64,000 nucleotides of DNA. It comes from Zantedeschia hybrid cultivar (taxonomy: Eukaryota > Streptophyta > Magnoliopsida > Alismatales > Araceae). Positions 45,892-57,527 of the stretch are shown in pieces. Both the position numbers and the translations under genes were made by a program. How positions within the stretch are numbered: position 1 is the first letter of the stretch; the number at the start of each line of letters is the position of its first letter. A model generated the notes under the pieces. It did no database searches, was not told the origin of the DNA, and saw only the letters and a program-made list of their open reading frames with translations. Location: the NCBI GenBank assembly GCA_030544215.1, contig JARZZO010000009.1, positions 50,587,129-50,651,128 on the forward strand. The letters run 5' to 3'.

Positions 45892-47169
45892 TGTAGACAC
45901 TCTAATTTTGACGTCATTTCGAGTAAATTTCATATCATATAATAATGCCTCGAAATGGTCTGATAATTAATCATTAATTAATTTTTATTAATATTTTTAA
46001 GTGTCGGGTTTAACAGATGTGTTTAAGTTAATCAATTGAATTGATTTTAGCTCAAATTTGAGTTAAAATATGAAGAATTCTAAAAGACGTCGACCCTAGT
46101 AGACGCGATTTAGACTTTATTCTTATTAATTAATTAATTAACTAAAAGGCGTCTGTGAAGGTCGACGCGTTTTAGGTTTCCTAAGTGATTTTAACTTCTC
46201 TTCTGGATGTTTATCCTTATCTTAATTAGTCTAAAAGACATCTACATATATGGACGCGTTTTACCTAATAAAGATAAAGATAAGTTTTCCCGGATATTTA
46301 TCCTTATTTTAATTAATCTGAAAGGCGTCAGCTAAGGTGGACGCGTTTTAGATAATTACAGATAAAGATGAATTAATCAGTATTTATCTGTCGGTTAAGA
46401 TAGATAAATTCGGAGTTTTTCAAATGTTAATCTCGAACGCAAGAAATGCCTATAAATACCCTGCATGTTGAAGAGTAAAAAAAAAAAGAGAAGAGAATTG
46501 AGTTGAGTTGAGCCATAGCGAGTTGAAGATTGAAGCAACGTCGGAATGCCGGAGCGCTGCCATTTTCAGAAGTCGGCGTCCCTTTCAAGATCTTCATCCT
46601 TTCAAAGCTTCAACCGATTAGGCATAAGTTTTTCATTACTGCATTTGCATTTTTCATCTTCATTAGTTTCATTCTTCATATTCACTTCATGCAAACACAC
46701 ACCACAGCATAATCTTTCAAAACCTACTTGATTTAAGGGGTTTCAAAGCCATTAAACAAGTGAGTTTGCTGTTTTAAATATGCTTATAATCATGATTAGT
46801 TCAGATACTGCTTCTACTTAAATTCTCATCATAATTCTTCGTTTTCTGTTTCTGTCTCTACTGCACTCAACAACAACAAGAGATCAAAAGGGGAAATCAA
46901 GCACAACTTCTGGACGATCCTCAACCTCAAATTCCACAGCAAGAACAAAAGAACAAAGAAAGGGCTCTCTTTCTTCAGCCGGCTGAGGAAGGGGAACCAA
47001 GGACTCAATCTTCCGCGTTTGAAAGGTAGGCGATCATATCTCTTTTGAAACTTTTTAGTTAAAAGTTTCTGGCGATCACTGCACTTTAGTTGCTGTTTTT
47101 AATAGGTTAGTTTACACTAAACAACATAGATATTTCATGTTAATCACACGGTCATTCTAAGCACCTACA
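45892..47169 (+). repeat. 3' LTR of element 3
   Basis: It has the same 1,278-bp length as 27664-28941, with about twelve differences by eye. It includes the four dyads and the TATA box. Confidence 0.95.
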
Positions 47170-47174
47170 GTGGT
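47170..47174. repeat. Target-site duplication of element 3 (right copy)
   Basis: GTGGT, identical to 27659-27663. Confidence 0.95.
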
Positions 47175-47718
47175 GGGAGCTAGGAGGTCGATGGAGTGGA
47201 GGGAGAGATGAAATGGTGGGAGGAAAAGAGGGAGGGGAAAGAGGCGTCGCCGGAATCGCCGGAGGAAGGGAGGAGAGAGAGAGGGAAGGAAGAAATGAGG
47301 GAAAGGAAGGAGGGTTCGCAGGGTAACCAGAGACTGGGTAAAACGCGTCGAGCTGTACGGACGCGTATCAGTCGACATGACGGGCCGCTCTGACAGAACC
47401 CTGAAACGCGTCGTCCATCCAAGGTGCCGTTCAGACGACAAGATTGGCGCCGTACACTGACAACCCAGGGTCGCAGTGTAAAAGACGTCGTCCATCGTGG
47501 ATACCGTTCAGACGACACGACAGGGCCGTACTCTTGCGGCCCAAAGCCAGCCCACGTGGCACCCACGTGGCATAATCTAAAACGCGTCTGCAATTCTGGA
47601 CGCCGTTTAAACCGCATCGAGCCTGCTCGACGCGAAACAGAACAGAGTCTTAGTCCCATCAGGGCCTGAACTATAGGGTCCAACCCGAAAACCGGATCCG
47701 AAAACCTCAGTCCTTACA
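47175..47718 (-). repeat. 3' LTR of element 2, second part
   Basis: It continues the LTR cut by element 3 and matches about 54240-54771 of the right LTR. An 11-bp direct duplication (CACGTGGCACC-type, near 47550-47575) is present here and absent from the right LTR. The dyads at about 47340-47660 correspond to those at 54404-54691. Confidence 0.93.
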
Positions 47719-47730
47719 TCCTCCCCCCCT
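47719..47730 (-). other. Polypurine tract of element 2
   Basis: It reads AGGGGGGGAGGA on the minus strand and abuts the LTR. Confidence 0.9.
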
Positions 47731-47807
47731 TACAAGAATTTCGCCCCCGAAATTGCCTGCTATAATTAACGAGGTCAAAACATAGAGATACAAGCTCACA
47801 AGGGGAC

Positions 47808-48416
47808 TTACGAGAAAAGGTAAGGAAACTGCTCCCGCATCTCATCCTCACGCTCCCAGGTTGCCTCGCCCCCGGAGCGGTACTGCCAAATCACCTTAAC
47901 CAAAGGCACAACCTTGTTCCGAAGGACCTGTTCTCTGCGATCCTCAATGCGAACTGGAAACTCTGGAAAGGACAAGTCCTCAGTGATCTCCAACTCTGAA
48001 AAATCTAAAACATGGGATGGATCCTGAACATATCTTCTCAGCAAAGAAACATGGAACACATCGTGCACCCCTGCAAGACTGGGCGGCAAGGCCAGCTGAT
48101 ACGCGGTTTCCCTAATTCCAGTAAGAATGGGAAAAGACCCAATATATCGGGGACTCAGCTTGCCTCGCTTCCCAAATCTCATCACACCCTTAGAGGGTGA
48201 GACTCGGAGAAACACGTGGTCCCCAACCTCAAACTCAAGCGGTCTCCTCCGGATATCAGCATAACTCTTCTGCCTGCTCTGAGCTGCGATCAGTCTCTGC
48301 CGTACTATCCTGGCAACCTCAGCACACTGCTATACTAACTCTAGCCCTGCTATCTGCCTCTCACCAATCTCGGACCAACACACAAGAGATCGACACGGTC
48401 GCCCGTACAAAGCCTC
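47808..48416 (-). pseudogene. Element 2 integrase C-terminus with chromodomain
   Basis: In the same frame as the upstream pol, after a TAG at 48417-48419 and with another TAG at 48330-48332. It contains the integrase tail (GKLSPRYIGSF, VFHVSLLRRYV) and a chromodomain-like end (VKVIWQYRSGGEATWERE). The chromodomain is what targets chromoviruses to certain chromatin and places element 2 in the Tekay/Del group. The TAG codons prevent its translation as part of the polyprotein. Confidence 0.88.
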
Positions 48417-51400
48417 CTAAGGCGCCATGCCGATACTAGAATGATAACTGTTGTTGTAGGCAAACTCCACAGTAGGCAAATGTTGCTCCCAAGAACCTCC
48501 CCAGTCTAAGCAACATGCCATGAGCATATCCTCCAGAGTATGAATGGTCCTTTCCGACTGCCCATCAGTCTCGGGATGATAGGCCGAGCTGAAGGCTAAC
48601 TGCGTGTCCAAGGCCTTCTGAAAACTCTTCCAGAATCTAGAAGTAAACCTCGGATCCCGGTCTGATACGATGGATAAAGGCACCCCGTACAGAGAGATGA
48701 TCCGATCTACAAACAACTTAGCCAACTTACCGACTGACCAGTCCTTCCTAATAGCCAGGAAGTGTGCCGACTTGGTCAGCTGATCAACAATAACCCAGAT
48801 TGCGTCTCTCCTGCCAGGGGATACAGGTAATCCCATCACAAAGTCCATAGCCACGTGCTCCCATTTCCATTTCGGGATCGGCAAGGGCTGCAACAACCCT
48901 CCTGGTCTCTGATGTTCGGCTTTAACCTGCTGACAAGTCAAGCACCTAGCCACATACTCAGCCACATCCCTCTTCATACCAGGCCACCAAAAGTGCCTCC
49001 TCAAACAATGATACATCTTAGTTGTCCCAAGATGCACTGCATACCTAGAACGGTGCGCCTCATCAAGGACACTCCTGCGCACGTCCTCTTCGGCCGGAAC
49101 ATAGAGTCTACCTCTAAATTTGACTGTACCGTCATCCCACAACTCCACCTCTGGTCTCTGGAGAATCTGCAGTAACTCTACATCTGCCCTCTGAGCCTCA
49201 ATCACAGTATGGTACACTGCTGGTCTCACAGTCAAGCTGGCCAACACGGCTCTATCATCCTCACGTGGAACCCGAAAGGAAGATTCCACAACCTGCTCAA
49301 ATAATCTCCATTCTCGAATCATAAGGTATGACATGACCGTCTTCCGACTCAAGGCGTCTGCCACCACATTCGCCTTGCCCGTATGATAGGAAAGGTCGAG
49401 GTCATAATCCTTGATGAATTCCATCCACCTACGTTGCCTCAAATTTAGATCCCTCTGCGTGAAAACATACTTCAGGCTCTTGTAATAAGTAAAAACCTGA
49501 AATTTCTCTCCATACAAATAATGTCTCCAGATCTTCAGTGCAAATACCACAGCTGCCAATTCCAAATCATGGGTGGGATAGTTCTCCTCATGCTTCTTCA
49601 GCTGTCTAGAAGCATAGGCCACGACCCTGCCATGCTGCATTAGGACTGTACCCAAACCTCGACGAGATGCATCTGAATAAACCACAAACCCGCCAGAACC
49701 TGATGGAAGTACCAACACTGGGGCCGGAGTGAGGCGAGTCTTTAACTCAATGAAACTCCGCTCACACTCCTCGGTCCACACAAAACGAACTCCCTTTCGA
49801 GTCAACCTCGACCAGGGGGCTGCTATCGAAGAGAACCCCTGAACAAACCGCCTGTAATAACCTGCTAGCCCCAAGAAGCTCCTGATCTCAGTCACTGAAG
49901 TTGGCCTGCTCCAACCCATCACTGCCTCGATCTTGGCTGGATCCACTGCGATGCCCTCGCCAGAAATGACATGCCCAAGGAAGTGTACCTTGTCTAGCCA
50001 GAATTCACACTTGCTAAACTTGGCATAGAGTTGGTGCTCTCTCAGGACCTGTAATACCATCTGAAGATGTGTGGCATGCTCTTCCTCAGAAGAAGAGTAT
50101 ATCAAAATATTGTCCACAAATACAACCACAAACTGATCCAGATAGGCCCTGAAGACTCGGTTCATCAGATCCATAAAAGCCGCCGGAGCATTGGTCAAGC
50201 CAAAAGGCATAACCAAAAACTCATAATGTCCATACCGAGTCCTAAAAGCCGTCTTACTAATATCAATCTCACGGATCCTCATCTGATAATACCTTGATCT
50301 CAAGTCAATCTTTGAAAACACCTTTGCGGACTGCAGCTGATCCATCAAATCATCGATCCTTGGAAGTGGGTACTTATTCTTTATTGTCACCTGGTTCAAT
50401 TGTCTATAATCAATGCACAACCTTAGGGAACCATCCTTCTTCCTGACAAATAGAACTGGAGCCCCCCACGGAGAAGTACTGGGACGAATGAAACCCTTAT
50501 CCAGCAATTCCTGCAACTGCGCCTTCAACTCAGCGAGTTCGGCTGGTGCCATCCGATACGGGGCCTTAGACAGGGGCGCCGTACCCGGTGCAAGCTCAAT
50601 AGTAAACTCAACCTCTCGCTTAGGAGGAAGGCCAGGCAAATCCTCAGGAAACACATCTACAAAGTCACACACTACAGGCACCTCCCAAGGACTGGAACTA
50701 ACACTGACATCGGATACAACAACAGAGGCAAGGAAGGCCTCACAACCACCAACAAGCAACCTCCGAGCCTTAAAGGCAGAAATAAGAATACCTCGAGAAG
50801 AGAGCCTAATACCTTGGAAGTAGAAGGTTGGGATGTCCGGAATAGAGAAACGCACCCTCTTCCTGTGGCAGTCCACCTCAGCATAATAAGCTTCCAACCA
50901 ATCCATGCCCAGGATGATATCAAAGTCACGAATGGCAAGCACAACCAACTGGGCAGGTAACTCATGGCCCTCAATGGTCAATGGAACATCCCTTAAACAA
51001 TTATAAGATAACATGAAATCCCCAGAAGGAACCTCTACCATCAATCCATCAGATAGCTCATCAACGGGTGCAGAAAGAATATCTATGAACTGCTCAGAAA
51101 TGAAAGAATGCGAAGCACCCGAATTAATCAACACATGTGTAGAGTTCCCAAGGACAGAAAGTGTACCTTCCACCAAGTTGGACGCACGAGCCTCCTTCCT
51201 GGTGATAGCTAGAACTCTCCCCTGGGTCCTTGGCTTCTTCTGATCACCTGAACCCTGCCCCTGACCATGCCCCTGCGAGCAATGCCTCGCCAAATGACCC
51301 TGCTGGCCACAAGTGAAACACCTCCTAGGAAAAGCAGGACACTGAGTTCCACCATGAGTACCACCACAATGCTGACAAACTGCTGGAAGTCTCTGAGCTG

Positions 51401-51431
51401 ACTCTTGCTGGGCACTGGACACTGACTGGCT
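48417..51431 (-). pseudogene. Element 2 protease-RT-RNaseH-integrase (damaged pol)
   Basis: Open for about 1,000 codons between TAG codons at 51432-51434 and 48417-48419. In order: a zinc knuckle CFTCGQQGHLARHC; protease with LINSGASHSF (the catalytic Asp of the usual DSGA is Asn, near 51128); RT with FVDNIL near 50110, where the second Asp of the catalytic box is Asn; RNase H with YSDASRRG and HDLELAAV intact, but TYYKSL near 49480 in place of the usual TDHKSL; integrase zinc region and catalytic Asp, Asp and Glu (MDFVMGLP, SDRDPRFTS, GQSERT) present. Three enzymes have lost an active-site residue, two by a change that fits a G-to-A transition on the coding strand. Confidence 0.92.
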
Positions 51432-51434
51432 CTA

Positions 51435-52313
51435 CTGACCCTGCCTGGGTCTGCCGCTACCGCTGCTGCCACTACTGCTGCCACCGCCTCGAAAGAATCT
51501 CCTGAATCTGGAGCCGAGTGAAGACGATCCTGATCCGGACGAAGGAGCTGCTGTTGCTACCTTTACCCTGCCACGAGCTGGTCCCTGCTTAGTTAGTCCT
51601 CTCTCCCGGGCTGACTGATTCTACTGTGCTTCCACTGCCGCTGCACACCTAACTGCCAATGCAAAATCTGAGCAACAGTGAAATGCCACAAAATTCCTCA
51701 GATTGGACCTCAGTCCATCCACAAACCTCTCAGTCCGACGCTCCTCGTCCCCTGAGATAAAGGGCACAAATCTCCCTAACGAGACAAACTTCGCCTGGTA
51801 CTCGAGCACTGTCATACTACCTTGAGTCAGCTCCATAAATTCCCTCTCCTTGGCCCTCTGAACGTGCCTAGGGAAGTATTGTGCATTGAATTCCTTCACA
51901 AAAGTCTCCCATGGAATCTCCCTGAGGCTCCTATCCGTATAAGACAAACTCTTCAGAGTGGTCCACCAATCATAGGCATCATCCTTCAACATGAAGGTAG
52001 CTAAAGGAGTCCTCTCAACTGCCGCGCAGTCCATAGTATCAAAGGACTTCTCCATCTCCCTCAACCAGTGAACAGCCTCATCAGGGTCGGGACGACCGGT
52101 GAAATGAGGCGGCCTCAGTTTCAGGAATCTCTCTAACGTAACTGAAGACCCTCCCCGAGCACTGGAACTTTCACTAGGGTCTCGGGTCTGATATCTCGCC
52201 ATCGTGTCCATCATAGCCTCCATGAAATGCTCTACACTCGGCCTACCGGCCTCAGATCCACTAGGGATATCACCCCGCTCTCTAATAACCGGCATCCTCT
52301 TCCTAAGAGCCAT
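51435..52313 (-). pseudogene. Element 2 gag
   Basis: The Met at 52313 (MALRKRMPVIRERG) is the likely start; an in-frame Met at 52415 also exists. The gag domain (FTGRPDPDEAVHWLREME to ERRTERFVDGL) lies about 60-200 residues in and builds the particle. A TAG at 51621-51623 after VEAQ and another at 51432-51434 after RQGQ interrupt the frame that leads into pol. In both places a CAG to TAG change is the simplest origin. Confidence 0.88.
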
Positions 52314-52455
52314 CGAATCGCCTACAATCACAAAATCGAAAGTTCTAATTAGAATCCTAAAACCTACGCTACTGCCGTGCCTGTACGGGATAATGTAATT
52401 ATTTGCCGGACTCACGACATTTAACCTAGTTATTCATTTATTTGCCAGACCGAAT

Positions 52456-52467
52456 GCTTTGATACCA
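52456..52467 (-). other. Primer-binding site of element 2
   Basis: On the minus strand TGGTATCAAAGC lies two bases after the LTR end. It is one base off the initiator-Met tRNA complement TGGTATCAGAGC, the usual chromovirus primer. Confidence 0.9.
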
Positions 52468-53521
52468 ACTGTAACGACCCGCCACCCTATAATCGGAGAT
52501 CCGATTACTAAATGGGTATCGAATCATTAATTTGGAACCAAATAAGGATCTAAGTAAGTCTCGGAAATAAACAATAAACTAAGCTAAACGTTCACATCGC
52601 ATTGAATTGAAAGGAAAATGGAGGAATTAAAAGTTATTACAATGCGACTCGATACAGCAAATAATTACATATTCCAACAGAAAAGAAATAATTAAGCATA
52701 CAGGCCAGAAATAAAGATAACAACTACGTCGGGGCATACCCCGGAACAACAACTGACGGCGCGCGACACACAGCAGCACACCCCTCGCTAAGTCTGCCTG
52801 CAGTCCTCCCTTGAAAACCGCAGGGGTGAGTCTCAACGAAAAGACTCAGTAGGGATCCTTCGATCTCCACTGCCCACTCACACACCCACAAGTGCAAAGT
52901 ACAGCTGAAAGTAAAGTAACAAGTACAGTAGTAATTACTACTCCTAAATCTCGACATGAATCACATGCATTCGAAATACATAACATGCATATCTCTAAAA
53001 CCAGTCTACCAGGTAAATCCACAACCAACGTCTCGGTAGAACACGCCAACCACACAAACGAAGGTGGAGAAAACACCGACCCGCTGAGACCAAACAGTAA
53101 CCCCTCGGATAGCACTCTAGCTACTCCGGCCCAACTGGCTCAGGTGGTTACTCCCTCTCTCAGCATGAGTGACACTCCAAAGGTACCACACCCACACCGG
53201 TACTAGCTAACCTCAGGGTTCACCAGGTGACCCTCTCTCACTAGGCGTCACCCCGCCCACGCCCCCACCGACGCTGTGCTCCACCCACACCAGCACATGG
53301 TGATAAAGCGCTACAACTGTCACTCTAGGTCCACAGTAACACAAAACCCGGCACAGTGCGATCCGGTCACGAGAGAAGTCCGCAGTCGCACGGCACACAA
53401 CATAGTGCTATAAGAAATCCGTCATCATCGAGTATAATTTAAAGCATGCCTTTAACCAAGTAATTAAATGTCTAACAGTGTATGCACATTTTAATAGCGT
53501 GAATTAGTGTGATTCTGTCTT

Positions 53522-53848
53522 GAATCGCGTCGACTAAGGCTGACGCTATTCAAGTCTCTTAAACTGGTTTACAGAAACTCAGTCGCAGAACCTGGCGTAA
53601 AACGCGTTGCCACAGATAGCCGCCTTTTAAAAGGCGTCGCTGCCCCTCGTCACCTTTTAGCGACCGAAAACAGGGACAGGCCATGGGGTAATTTTTCTAA
53701 AACGCGTCGTCGACGCAAGTCACCTATTGAAAAGGCGTCGCTGTCCCTGGACGCTTATCAGTTCGGGGACAGGGTCTGTTATCGGGTTAAATCGCGTCGT
53801 AGGTGGGCGCCGTCTTTTAAAAGGCGTTGCTCAACCTCGACGCCATTC
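53522..53848. repeat. First dyad cluster in the element 2 LTR
   Basis: Sites start at 53522, 53599, 53629, 53699, 53730, 53789 and 53819. Several are back to back, so that GCCTTTT of one runs into AAAAGGCGTC of the next. The spacer between arms is ten bases in all of them, and the arms are more varied than in element 3. Confidence 0.88.
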
Positions 53849-54403
53849 AATCCCGACAGACAGGTTCTCTCCTTGCTTCCCCCAATCCTCGAGGTGAGAT
53901 TTCTCCCCCAAAACGTATGGAAATGGGCTCAAAACATAAAGGGGGAGGAAGAGAACCTAACTACCCATTAGAGCACCCAATTTCTCATACATGCACTTAG
54001 CGTTTTCACCCTAAAAAGCACCCCGAACATGCTTCGAACGTGGGGAAAACATAGTTTCGAATGAAGATGCACTGGGAATCGTCACCCTACCGGTTACTTG
54101 AACTCCTCCAAGCTCCAAGCTGCCCACCCGTCTCGCCCCACGCCGCCGCCGGTACCGCCGAGGTCGTCGTTACTCCACCGGGACGTCGGCTGCCGTCCGG
54201 AGAGAAAACGCCGCGGAGGAGGTGGTGGTGGTAGTGGTGGGAGCTAGGAGGTCGATGGAGTGGAGGGAGAGATGAAATGGTGGGAGGAAAAGAGGGAGGG
54301 GAAAGAGGCATCGCCGGAATCGCCGGAGGAAGGGAGGAGAGAGAGAGGGAAGGAAGAAATGAGGGAAAGGAAGGAGGGTTCGCAGGGTAACCAGAGACTG
54401 GGT

Positions 54404-54691
54404 AAAACGCGTCGAGTTGTACGGACGCGTATCAGTCGACATGACGGGCCGCTCTGACAGAACTCTGAAACGCGTCGTCCATCCAAGACGCCGTTCAGAC
54501 GACAAGATTGGCACCGTACACTGACAACCCAGGGTCGCAGTCTGAAAGGCGTCGTCCATCGTGGACACCGTTCGGAGGACACGACAGGGCCGTACTCTCG
54601 CGGCCCAAAGCCAGCCCACGTGGCATAATCTAAAACGCGTCTGCAATTCTGGACGCCGTTTAAACCGCATCGAGCCTGCTCGACGCGAAAC
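54404..54691. repeat. Second dyad cluster in the element 2 LTR
   Basis: Sites start at 54404, 54467, 54544, 54632 and 54662, again with exactly ten bases between arms. Spacings between starts are 63, 77, 88 and 30 bp. Confidence 0.88.
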
Positions 54692-54771
54692 AGAACAGAG
54701 TCTTAGTCCCATCAGGGCCTGAACTACAGGGTCCAACCCGAAAACCGGATCCGAAAACCTCAGTCCTTACA

Positions 54772-54776
54772 TCATC
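54772..54776. repeat. Target-site duplication of element 2 (right copy)
   Basis: TCATC, identical to 25890-25894. Confidence 0.95.
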
Positions 54777-57527
54777 AGTCTTCGACTTTTTGATTTCATG
54801 TTCCCAGAATAGGGCTTCTTCATGTATTTGCTTTATTGTCATATTTTGGAGTTTCTCCCATGGGATATAATGCTTCAGGTTTGTTGGCTTTCTTTGAGGC
54901 TGTTCATATTCATCCAAGCTGTCTATTAGCTGTTGCAACTTTGACAGCGGATCTTTACCCTTAGGTAGAATTGGTATTGGTGTTTCTCTTTTCTTCTTCT
55001 GTTGGTAACCCTCCTTACAGTATGAGGATCTACCCATTTCCATATACTGCTTGCTGGAGCAGGGTAACTTGAACTTGATTGGGATGTCTCCTGCTGAGGG
55101 GAGGACACACATTGTTTTTTGCTTGAAGCTGCAGCTTTGACCGGTGTAGATAAAGCCATTTTGGACATATCGGACATCATATTATCCAAATTTGGTGGAG
55201 GGACGGGTTGAACATATGTCGACCATCGTGGAATACCTCCATGAATATATACTTCTGATGATCTTTGCTTGATATGAGATTTTGGCTTCTTTTTGACTGT
55301 TTGCCACTGAGATGCTTGGAGTGGTTGAAGTACCAATTGCTCATAGGTGGCTTGTGTGCTTTTTTTCTGCAGTTTCTGAGCTTAATGACTGGTAAATAGG
55401 AACTATATGATGCACATTTATAGATGCCACATTTGCTTTTGTCCAGGCATGAGACTGCGGAGGATCGACAAGATGATCTCCCATCTTCAGGACACCTTTT
55501 TGAATTAATTTTTCAACTGCATCTTTGAACACATAGCATTCTTCAATAGGATGTCCCATGATTTGGTGATATGGACAATAATTTGGATCATTAGATCTTT
55601 TGGCATCTTCTGGACTCTTTGACTGTGGTAACACAATCTGATTGTATTTTCGTGCCCATTCAAATAGAATACGAGTTTTGTCTTTTGGGAAGCTGTATGG
55701 CCTGTTCATTCTGTCTCTAAGAGAAGATAAGGCTCGGACTTCTTTTTCTCTATTGTTGCTGGTTTCGGCCTGGATGGCTGGACCTTTCTTTTGTTGTTCC
55801 GTGATGAATGTAGATAAATCTACTGTATTTGACTCACGTGGAGCATTTCTTCTATCAAATTTTCCTTTGTTGTTGCTTGGTTCACTTCTGGATCGGCTCA
55901 AAAAATTTTCAACTTATGATACCACAGTATTCAATTTGTCAAAAGATTTGATTTCAATGGCTACTAGCCTTTCAAGGACTTTATTTTTCAGATTACTTTT
56001 GCATATCACCACTGCATCTTCTTGACATGGTGGTCTTTTACATTTCATGCTAAGATTCCTCCACCTAGCAATGAATTTAGAAGCATTTTCATTGTTTTCT
56101 TGTTTAACAGTATATAGCTCTGCCAGAGTGATTTGTCTCTCCACCAGATAAAATCTGTCTTGAAATTGCTTCTGAAGGTCGGCCCACCCTGCAACAGAAC
56201 TAGGCCGAAGAGAAGAATACCATTCAAATGCGAGTCCAGTTAGCGAAGACCCGAAAAATTTCAGCATATAAGATTCATCAGTGGTTAGGTCTCCCATTGC
56301 CCCATTATAATATGCCAAATGTTCTTTTGGATTTCCTTGGCCATTGAATTTTTCAAATTTGGGCACTTTAGTCATTCCCAGCGGAAGCGTCTTCATAGCA
56401 TGATGCACCGGATATGGTACTTTGTACACATCATATACCCTGGAGGTACCTTCCACTCTTTCTGCCAGCTTCATATCAATAAGCTGTTCTAGCATCAACC
56501 TTTGAGCCACAGCAGGATCTGCTGGATTTGGGAAGAAATTAATTCCTTGAACTTGGGAGGCTTGAAATGGCAAATTTGAGATCAAATTGTCTTGCAATAC
56601 TGTTGCAGGAGCAGCTTGACTATTGGATACTTGAATATATGCAGGTGTTTCACTCATAGGCACATGCCTAGATGACTGCATGGATATATTTAGAAGATTT
56701 TGAGACGGAGGAGGTGGAACTGGAGGGTTAGACACCCGAGGATAAGAGGAAGTTGAAGCACGTCCTTCTTTACCAGCCCATCCTGCCCCTTGTATTTGAG
56801 CATCTTTTTTTTTCAATTGCTTTTTCAGCAACTCAATTTCTTGCAATAACAACTGAGTTATGCTTGGTTCTGCTTCTTTTTGCTGATTGATTTGCTGTGG
56901 AAGCTGCTGCTCTACTGGTGCAGAAAGAGCTTCTCTTGAAGCTTCGATGACATTTGCAGATAGCTCTGCTTCCTCATTAATGTTTTCCAATAGGGTAGGA
57001 AAATTTTGGGCAACTATGGCTGCCGTTTGCATTCTTCGGGTAACTAGACCCGGCCTTGAGGCTAAATATCTGACTTCTTCTGGATCTTCAGGGAGTACCG
57101 CATACTTGTTGATAGTATGACATGAATAAATTATCAGGCTTCCCTAGGTGAATTCTGCTGATCTCCTCGCGGAAGGAGGTTTCGGCTGCAGCCTTTGGAA
57201 TACAGATGTTTTTGAAGGCTTTTTTGACTTTTCATTTTCATATCTTTCTCTTGACTTCTTTCTTTTCGGCAACTCAGTATGAGGCAGCTGCCTTTGAATT
57301 GGTTTCCATATTTGCCGCCTTTGTGATTGAAAGACCGGCTTTGATTTTTCTTGTGCATGTTGATCTTCTTGATGTTTGGGCACCCATATTTGTTTTGCTG
57401 GTGGCTCTTGACAATATTTCATCCCATAACAATAAGCTGGTTTGAGGTTTCTTTCTTGCTTTTCCGACATCTGAATCTTAGCTTTTCCTTTTTCTTTTCT
57501 TTCATTTTTCATTCTTTCTCTATCCAT
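54777..57527 (-). pseudogene. Element 1 gag (pseudogene)
   Basis: One frame runs from about 57527 down to 55341, broken by a TAG at 57144 and a TAA at 55914, then shifts frame near 55340 and again near 55050. Features: a basic N-terminus; LPEDPEEVRYLASRPGLVTR near 57050-57110; a coiled-coil-like stretch; the gag domain (FNGQGNPKEHLAYYNGAMGD, FEWYSSLRPSSVAGWADL near 56200) that forms the particle; and a knuckle-like CPYHQIMGHPIEEC near 55550-55590. The C-terminal spacer is cut at 54777 by element 2, and the rest of the protein lies at 25889 and below. The breaks prevent any full product. Confidence 0.85.

Larger units (their letters stand above)
27664..47169 (+). mobile_element. Element 3: Tat-clade Ty3/gypsy retrotransposon with two antisense genes
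   Basis: The element is 19.5 kb, with two LTRs of 1,278 bp that differ at about a dozen positions by eye (about 99% identical) and a perfect GTGGT duplication. Plus strand: LTR, primer site, gag-pro, RT-RNaseH-RNaseH-integrase, then a non-coding gap, two minus-strand genes, and the right LTR. The dual RNase H places it in the Tat clade. It is the youngest insertion of the three. Pol and the larger antisense gene have no stops. Confidence 0.95.
25895..54771 (-). mobile_element. Element 2: chromovirus (Tekay/Del-type Ty3/gypsy), interrupted
   Basis: Ends are TGTAACGACC...CCTTACA with a TCATC duplication. LTRs are 2,302 bp (right) and, once element 3 is removed, about 2.3 kb (left). It sits in the minus orientation: the tRNA-iMet-type primer site is beside the right LTR and the polypurine tract beside the left LTR. 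gag-pol lies in one frame and ends in a chromodomain. Without element 3 it is about 9.4 kb. Four in-frame TAG codons and lost catalytic residues show it is dead. Confidence 0.94.
52470..54771 (-). repeat. 5' LTR of element 2
   Basis: A complete LTR of 2,302 bp, TGTAACGACC to CCTTACA. It holds 11-12 dyads of the 30-bp type in two clusters, 53522-53848 and 54404-54691. I found no clear TATA box. Confidence 0.94.

Noticed and set aside
47180..47683. Arg/Ser-rich frames in the LTR of element 2, also at 54170-54736
   Set aside because: They pass through the dyads and purine-rich stretches of the LTR; different frames are open in parallel and there is no conserved motif.
53522..53848. Regular short repeats that could suggest a CRISPR-like array
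   Set aside because: Units are palindromic pairs with variable centres inside an LTR of a plant retrotransposon. There is no constant repeat of 24-37 bp with unique spacers of similar length and no cas gene.
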